A DNA stretch of 64,000 bases from Phalacrocorax aristotelis (lineage: Eukaryota > Chordata > Aves > Suliformes > Phalacrocoracidae), in the NCBI RefSeq assembly GCF_949628215.1, contig NC_134276.1, positions 135,408,125 through 135,472,124 on the forward strand, read 5' to 3'. How positions within the stretch are numbered: position 1 is the first letter of the stretch; every line of letters begins with the position of its first letter. A program made the position numbers and the translations under genes. The notes below the pieces were generated by a model. It was not told the DNA's origin. It did no database searches and was given only the letters and a program-made list of their open reading frames with translations. Positions 59,301 through 64,000 of the stretch are shown here, piece after piece.

Positions 59301-62300
59301 AAGTGTTTGGAATTTCAAACTTCACACATACTTCAACAAAAATCTTCCAGCTTGCAAACTCGTTGCTCTGACATTGCTGCAAGTGCTTCAAAATGCTCTT
59401 TGCCACGTTATTTATGTGCTTTTCCAGTTTTGATAAAAACAGCAGAGCGAATGATCTGTGAGGTTATGGGCTTCTCTTCCAGTTCAGAGCAACGCACAAT
59501 GATGGATTCACTAAGCTGGATAAACTTTATATAAATGAGACTATAACGGTCTTGTTTGTTTTCCTCCAACAGACAGACAACCATGGCTGCATTTCTGAAA
59601 CAGTAAAGACCAAGTTATTCCAGCTCAAGAGAAGTGGATATGAGAATAAGCTCCATGTGGAGGCTAAAATTAAAGAGGAGGAAACAGGTATGAATCATCT
59701 GGATCCAAGAGCCATGTAATAAGCCCAGGAGAGACCAGCAGAGGGGCCTGCCAAGTAGGAAGGAGGGAGGAAAGCGGACTCTTGCTTTTCTGGAATCCTA
59801 AAGTTTTCCTACCTGGAGGCCAGGAGCATCAACAACATTGCTTGTCCAGGAAAGGAGTGTTGGCCTGGAGTAAAAGTAATTCTGGTCAGGCAGAGGCAAA
59901 CTAATTCTTCGTGCTTCTTCCTGCAGGAGTGGAGTTGACAGGAACAAGCTTCTCTGAGATCACAACCACCATTAGCAAAATCACCTTTGAGCATTCAGAC
60001 TCCCACTACAAACCTGGAATCCCCTTCTTCGGGCAGGTAGGGAGACCATGAGAATGGAATGCCATGAGTGCTAAACAATCATGCCACTGGACCTCCTGGA
60101 CAGATACATGCCTCGCTCTGCAAAGATGCTGGACCTCAGTGCTGTTAATCCCTGTGGGCCTCCTGTCCCCTGCACGCTCTCAAACCAGGGAACAGCAGCT
60201 GAGAGTACAGCCCTCATCCTCCTTACCCCCCTGTCCTTGCACTTCCTCTTCTCCAGTCAAGTAAAATTCTGTTTTCCAATCTCCTGTTTAATAAGAGGCC
60301 TGAGGGGTGTGAGCACCTGTCAATATCCATGCCCACTTCTCTGACCCAGAGGCGGAGATAAGAAAGGGCCAAAGATATAAGATGCAGAAAGTTTGCAGCT
60401 CGCTCTGAAAGAGATAGATGATGCACATGTAAAGTGCAGTAGAGGCTTCCTTGTCTGACATGAGCCCAGCATCCTTAGCTTGGTGGTCTATCAGTCTATC
60501 GGTCTATCAGGCATTCCTTTCCTTCTATACTGTACTGTTTTTACTTCTCCAGGTGAAACTAGTGGATGGGTCTGGTGCTCCAATCGCCAATGAAATTGTG
60601 AGGATTTCTTTAGGAGGACACCAGGAAATCAACTACACCACAAATGAAGAGGGCAGGGCACAGTTTGCCCTGAACACTTCCATGTTGGACTCCGATTCTG
60701 TTGGAATTAGGGTGAGTCCTGCGAGCAGAGGAGGTGATGAAGTGACTCACAGGGCTGGGAGGGGAGTACCTCTGAAGTTTCTACTAGATTTGCAAAAGTA
60801 TTTAGCTTCTTGTTTGTGGTTGGTTGTGCCAACCTTGACATCAGTGTGGTGGAAATAGCCATACAACAAGCGAGGTTGCCATGTCACAATTGCGCTTAGC
60901 TTCTAAGTATTTGATTTCTGCTTGGCAATAGCAGTATAGAGTTAGAAGGAACATCATGAGATCGTAATAGTCCATTCTGCTCCAAGGGATCACCAGCCCT
61001 ACCTAGAGAAATCTGTTTCAAGGGTGTGTCTAACTCCCATGGTGGAGTGCTGCTAGTGCTTTACTGTCTTTTCAATTAAATGATTTCCCAAGCATCTCAT
61101 CTAAATATCCTTTGTGGTCAGTTAAGGCAATCTGTGGTTCTCAGGGTTTAATTCAGCATTCCGAGTTTCTAAGCAGTTATCAATTTTTTTTTCCTTTTTC
61201 TCTTAAAAGAGTATGAGCGATTCACAGAAATTCTCTCCCTGGTGTGGAATTAGTTTATCTGGGGAAAAAAAGTGCTGCTGAGCATCCTATTGTTAGTGGA
61301 AAATGTAATCTGTGTGCAATACACACATTTTGTAATACCTCACCCTGTAATAGGGTAGATCGTCTAGAATTATATTTGCTTTTCTCCCAACAATTCTCTT
61401 GTCACAGATTAAAACCATTAAAAATTATCCAGGAGCTACGACTAGGTGCTTGAAGTTTTCAGAATTTTGCAGGGTAAAGAAAAGGAAGGAATTCCCAAGT
61501 ATAGTGAGAAAGATAAGGAAATGAGGGCATGTGAGGCACATGAAATGCTGGAGTAGCACCCTTCGAAATGTGAAATATCTTCCCCTTGCTCTCATTTTTA
61601 AGAAGACCTGGAACTTTCTCAGCTCCTAAACTTCTATTCAATTTAGGTTTTGAATTCTCAGATGGAGACTTTTCCTCCTTTTTCATGGCACCCTTAGCTT
61701 GAGCTTGCACTGGTAATCTCTGAACTGAATAGCACTATCCCCTCTCCAGCACCAGTGATGAGAAGAAAAATGAAAATTTCTCGTCTCTTTAAACTAACAG
61801 GATATTAGAGAGGGCAAGATATTAGAGTAAAGAGCCCTTGAGGTGATACTGATAGTAAACAAACAACTGCTATGATTCAGCTTGTTTGAGACAAACTCCA
61901 GCTTCTCTGGGAGTGAGATCATTCCCAATGACTTGCTAAGGATACCACCACCCTGTCTTGCATCTTCCAAGCTCATGGATTCTTTTTCATAAACTACCTT
62001 GTTGCTTAAATATGAAACATACCAAACCTTTAATCCTAGGCCATGAATTTTGGCTCCAGTTCAGCCACCTGTGTTTGAGGATCTATGTGTGTATTTTCTC
62101 ATTTTCCAGGCGACTCATAAAGTATACCCCTACTGCCATGCCAGTTCCTGGGTTGCTCCATATTATGAAGAAGGCTATCTGCAACTAAAGCGCTTTTACT
62201 CTCCTAGTAGTAGCTTCCTCAAAATTGAGCCCAGGTCTGAGACACTCAGCTGTGGCTCCTCCACAGAGGTCCGCGTGAACTATATCCTTACTCCAGAGGC

Positions 62301-63375
62301 CATAGGAGAGCAGAAGAAAATTGTCTTCTACTACCTGGTAAGCTTGCACCTGCCATACAGGGAGGTTGTCACTGGTAACTGTAGCAGGGCTGGAGACAGA
62401 ACCTGTGGTTTGTTGCAGCAGGCTTTAAACACTTCCCCATCATCCTTCACATGTTCTTTTCCCACAAAAAGGAGGGTCTGTCTTAGGAGCAGAAGAGTAA
62501 GGATGTCCCAGTGCCCCTGGGTGAGCAGTGGGATTCTGCCTCGGGGAGGCATGGAGCTGCTGAGCAGGGTGCGAGCAGCAGACATACAGCCCAGTTGCTC
62601 TCCTCTCAGGTTCCCCCACTTCAAGGTTTGGCTCATGCGTAACCTCAATCACAGCAGGGTTTCTCTTTCCATTCAGGTGATGGCCAAGGGAATCATTAAG
62701 CAAGCGGGCACCCACATGCTGGATTTGGACCAGGGAAGTGGTGAGTTCCTCTCCCCTGCCAAATTGTCGCTGTCCTGGGAGGCTAGGCTACCGTGGCAGG
62801 CGTACAGATATATATCCAGGGATCCATGTCTCCACGTCCTCTAACATATGGGAAGAGTTTGAGCTTTCTTTTCCCTGCCTTTATTTAGGCTTTGCACAGA
62901 TTTGCTCTAATTGCCTGTGCCAGCTGTCTTACTTCTGACACTGCATTTCTGGGGCTCCAAGCGCTCCTAGGAGACACAGACTGATGGTCTCTTTTTAGAA
63001 ACTGAACCAAAATTGAGCACACTTATGGACTGGAAAACAGGACTTGAAAGAGGCCTTTTCAGTTAGACTGTGAGACTTATGCATTACTGGGAGCACCAAT
63101 TAATCCCACTTGGAGGCCTGCAGTTTCATTGTGGCTGGGTTGAAGTTCAGCATGAAGTCAAACCTAGAATTTTGGATGCTCCAAGAGCAGGCTTCCTGTA
63201 CCTTAACCTTTTGCTCTTGTTTTGTTTACTAGCCAATGGGGTCTTCTTGCTCCAGCTGCCTGTACAAGCTGATATTGCTCCAGTGGCCCAAGTGCTTGTC
63301 TACACCACTGCCCCCAGCACGGAGGTGATTGCTGATTCAGCCAAGTTTGAGGTAGAAAAGTGTTTCAGCAATAAG
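50264..63375 (+). CDS. Alpha-2-macroglobulin family gene, N-terminal portion (exons 1-14)
   Basis: Fourteen exons with consensus splice sites and continuous phase encode 568 codons: a signal peptide and domains MG1 to most of MG6. Signatures include [93 protein letters not shown] and [16 protein letters not shown]. The product is a secreted, broad-spectrum protease trap. The start is the ATG at 50264 after a TATA box at 50170. No stop or frameshift was found. The next exon (bait-proximal exon 15) is not within the remaining 625 bp, so the gene runs past the window or is cut. An exon 15 continuing in the right phase exists at 14911-15060 on the opposite strand. The closest paralogue (A2M, A2ML1 or ovostatin) is not resolved; chicken ovostatin as I remember it is less similar. 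Confidence 0.9.
52007..52190 (+). CDS. A2M-family exon 2 (184 bp), MG1
   Basis: Encodes [20 protein letters not shown] then [20 protein letters not shown]; matches QYMVLVPSLLHTETTEKGCV of A2M. N-glycosylation sites NES and NRS. Acceptor TTCCTAG, donor GTGAGT. Confidence 0.94.
53251..53410 (+). CDS. A2M-family exon 3 (160 bp), MG1/MG2
   Basis: Encodes [20 protein letters not shown] and ends [17 protein letters not shown], one of the most conserved motifs of the family. Donor GTACCG. Confidence 0.96.
54293..54345 (+). CDS. A2M-family exon 4 (53 bp)
   Basis: Encodes [18 protein letters not shown], matching VKFRVVSMDENFHPLNEL. Acceptor TCCACCAG, donor GTAAGT. Confidence 0.94.
54878..54898 (+). 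CDS. A2M-family exon 5, 21-bp microexon
   Basis: Encodes FPLVYIE between acceptor CTTCCAG and donor GTACGT. Human A2M has IPLVYIQ at this place; the microexon is a family feature easily missed by gene prediction. Confidence 0.9.
55267..55435 (+). CDS. A2M-family exon 6 (169 bp), MG2
   Basis: Encodes [20 protein letters not shown] then [20 protein letters not shown] and HPFSVEEY. Acceptor ATCTGTAG, donor GTAACT; ends in phase 1. Confidence 0.95.
56523..56607 (+). CDS. A2M-family exon 7 (85 bp), start of MG3
   Basis: Encodes [20 protein letters not shown] then KVKVTVCGL, following the conserved EEYVLPKFEV join. Donor GTGAGT. Confidence 0.94.
57431..57554 (+). CDS. A2M-family exon 8 (124 bp), MG3
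   Basis: Encodes [20 protein letters not shown] and ends [12 protein letters not shown]. Acceptor CTGGTAG, donor GTGAGT. Confidence 0.94.
58206..58965 (-). mobile_element. CR1 fragment in intron 8 of the A2M-family gene
   Basis: Minus-strand CR1 with a recognisable 3' end (ATAGAATCATAGAACGG, GTTGGAAGGGACC on the plus strand) and a nearly open C-terminal RT frame (58897-58400) containing [19 protein letters not shown] and [20 protein letters not shown]. It belongs to a different CR1 subfamily from the copies at 15.4 and 47.6 kb. 5'-truncated near 58965. Confidence 0.9.
59573..59687 (+). CDS. A2M-family exon 9 (115 bp), MG3
   Basis: Encodes [20 protein letters not shown] then [18 protein letters not shown]. 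The Cys pairs with one in exon 8 in A2M. Donor GTATGA. Confidence 0.93.
59927..60036 (+). CDS. A2M-family exon 10 (110 bp), MG4
   Basis: Encodes [20 protein letters not shown] then [17 protein letters not shown], matching VDSHFRQGIPFFGQ of A2M. Donor GTAGGG. Confidence 0.94.
60553..60711 (+). CDS. A2M-family exon 11 (159 bp), MG4
   Basis: Encodes [20 protein letters not shown] then [19 protein letters not shown]. Acceptor TTCTCCAG, donor GTGAGT; phase 0 at both ends. Two N-glycosylation sites (NYT, NTS). Confidence 0.94.
60940..61110. repeat. Possible ancient CR1/L3-like remnant in intron 11
   Basis: AGAGTTAGAAGGAACATCATGAG resembles a very old CR1/L3 3' end, but only short stretches match. 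Confidence 0.25.
62110..62337 (+). CDS. A2M-family exon 12 (228 bp), MG5
   Basis: Encodes [40 protein letters not shown] and [12 protein letters not shown]. Phase 0 at both ends. Confidence 0.94.
62677..62740 (+). CDS. A2M-family exon 13 (64 bp), MG6
   Basis: Encodes [20 protein letters not shown]; matches IMAKGGIVRTGTHGLLV of A2M. Donor GTGAGT. Confidence 0.94.
63233..63375 (+). CDS. A2M-family exon 14 (143 bp), MG6
   Basis: Encodes [20 protein letters not shown] then [20 protein letters not shown] and VEKCFSNK. Ends in phase 0 with donor GTAAGT. In A2M the next exon begins VDLSFSPSQSLPAS, equivalent to the minus-strand exon at 14911-15060. Confidence 0.94.
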
Positions 63376-64000
63376 GTAAGTGTCCACTTGTGGAGGGAGC
63401 AGCCATCAGACTGCAGCGTGGCCAAGCTCATATATTTAGATTTAGCCTGGCTAGGCTCATTTATTTAGATACGCTACCACTGGACAAGCCACCTATCAGT
63501 TGTTCTAGGTAGCTTCACTGCTTACTGGTTTGTGCTAGCTTGGAGAGCAGCTGCTGGAAAAAAGGCGCTAGCAGGGATGACACTGATAAACACCCTCTTA
63601 GCAACTAGTCACAGCCACTGATCTCACAGAGGGTCCCGGGTAAGAAAAAGGGAGGCCACATGACTTAAGTCATACTGCAACCCGTGTATTTCACTCCATT
63701 TCCCACAAACTCATTCCAGCAATGAGGTGGCTGCTTGTGTGATCACAGGGCAAAAATGAAACTCATGCAGCCCCAGTCCAGGCTAACACTTGTCAGGTCT
63801 TTCAACTGCCATACAACTTATCCTGTCATTTTATTTTCTGTTGTACGTAAATGCAGATAAACCTGCTGAGCAGTGCGCAGTGGTTCTTGTATAGCAATGG
63901 TGAGACTGAAAGAGTGCAGGAAAATAAAGCCTTTTTTCTCTGAACATGTGGACCATTGCTCTCTTACAGCCCCACATATTCCTTATGCAGAAGAGCAGAT
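63376..64000 (+). other. Start of intron 14, end of window
   Basis: Noncoding after the donor at 63376. A TCTCTTACAG acceptor-like site at 63970 is followed by 30 bases that do not resemble A2M exon 15. Confidence 0.6.

Noticed and set aside
63971-64000. Possible exon after the TCTCTTACAG site at the window end
   Set aside because: The 30 bases do not encode the expected exon 15 start (V-x-L-x-F-S) in any frame.

Overview
This is a piece of a bird genome. It has vertebrate multi-exon genes with GT/AG introns, at least nine CR1 non-LTR retrotransposon copies (the dominant avian interspersed repeat), and pieces of LTR-type repeats. The pairing of alpha-2-macroglobulin (A2M) family exons with a KLRG1-like C-type lectin gene matches the A2M/KLRG1 neighbourhood of human 12p13. 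The species cannot be told from the sequence.

Layout. Positions 1227-15060 (minus strand) hold 18 consecutive exons for the C-terminal part of an A2M-family thioester protein: bait region, thioester site GCGEQ, thioester domain and the start of the receptor-binding domain. One of these exons has an in-frame TAA. Positions 15.4-17.2 kb hold two CR1 copies. Positions 17.2-29 kb are mostly unassigned, with a string of open minus-strand fragments at 20.5-25.1 kb that could be a decayed retrocopy. At 29403-29912 (plus) there is an intronless gene for a highly divergent histone H2A variant with most of the acidic patch replaced; it has a promoter-like region upstream and a poly(A) signal downstream. 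The 5' part of a CR1 (ORF1 plus the endonuclease start) follows at 30.1-31.3 kb. A long stretch without genes leads to a KLRG1-like lectin at 39.6-43.8 kb (plus), broken by a 4-bp tandem duplication. Positions 44.9-48.8 kb are rich in CR1. At 50170 a TATA box starts a plus-strand A2M-family gene, whose first 14 exons run to 63375 with no lesion; the window ends in intron 14.

The main observation is that the two A2M-family pieces are complementary. The plus-strand piece carries exons 1-14 (568 codons). The minus-strand piece begins at the exon that should come next and carries exons 15-32 (815 codons including the stop). No exon is shared or missing, the junction phase fits, and the sum (1383 codons) lacks only about 90 C-terminal residues of a normal A2M. 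No trace of exons 1-14 lies upstream of the minus piece in the 35 kb up to the plus-strand promoter. Either an inversion (real or an assembly error) split one gene at intron 14, or the minus piece is a 5'-truncated paralogue. Sequence beyond position 64000 would decide.

The other candidates for new biology are the divergent H2A variant and a three-copy LTR-like repeat family with an internal tandem structure.
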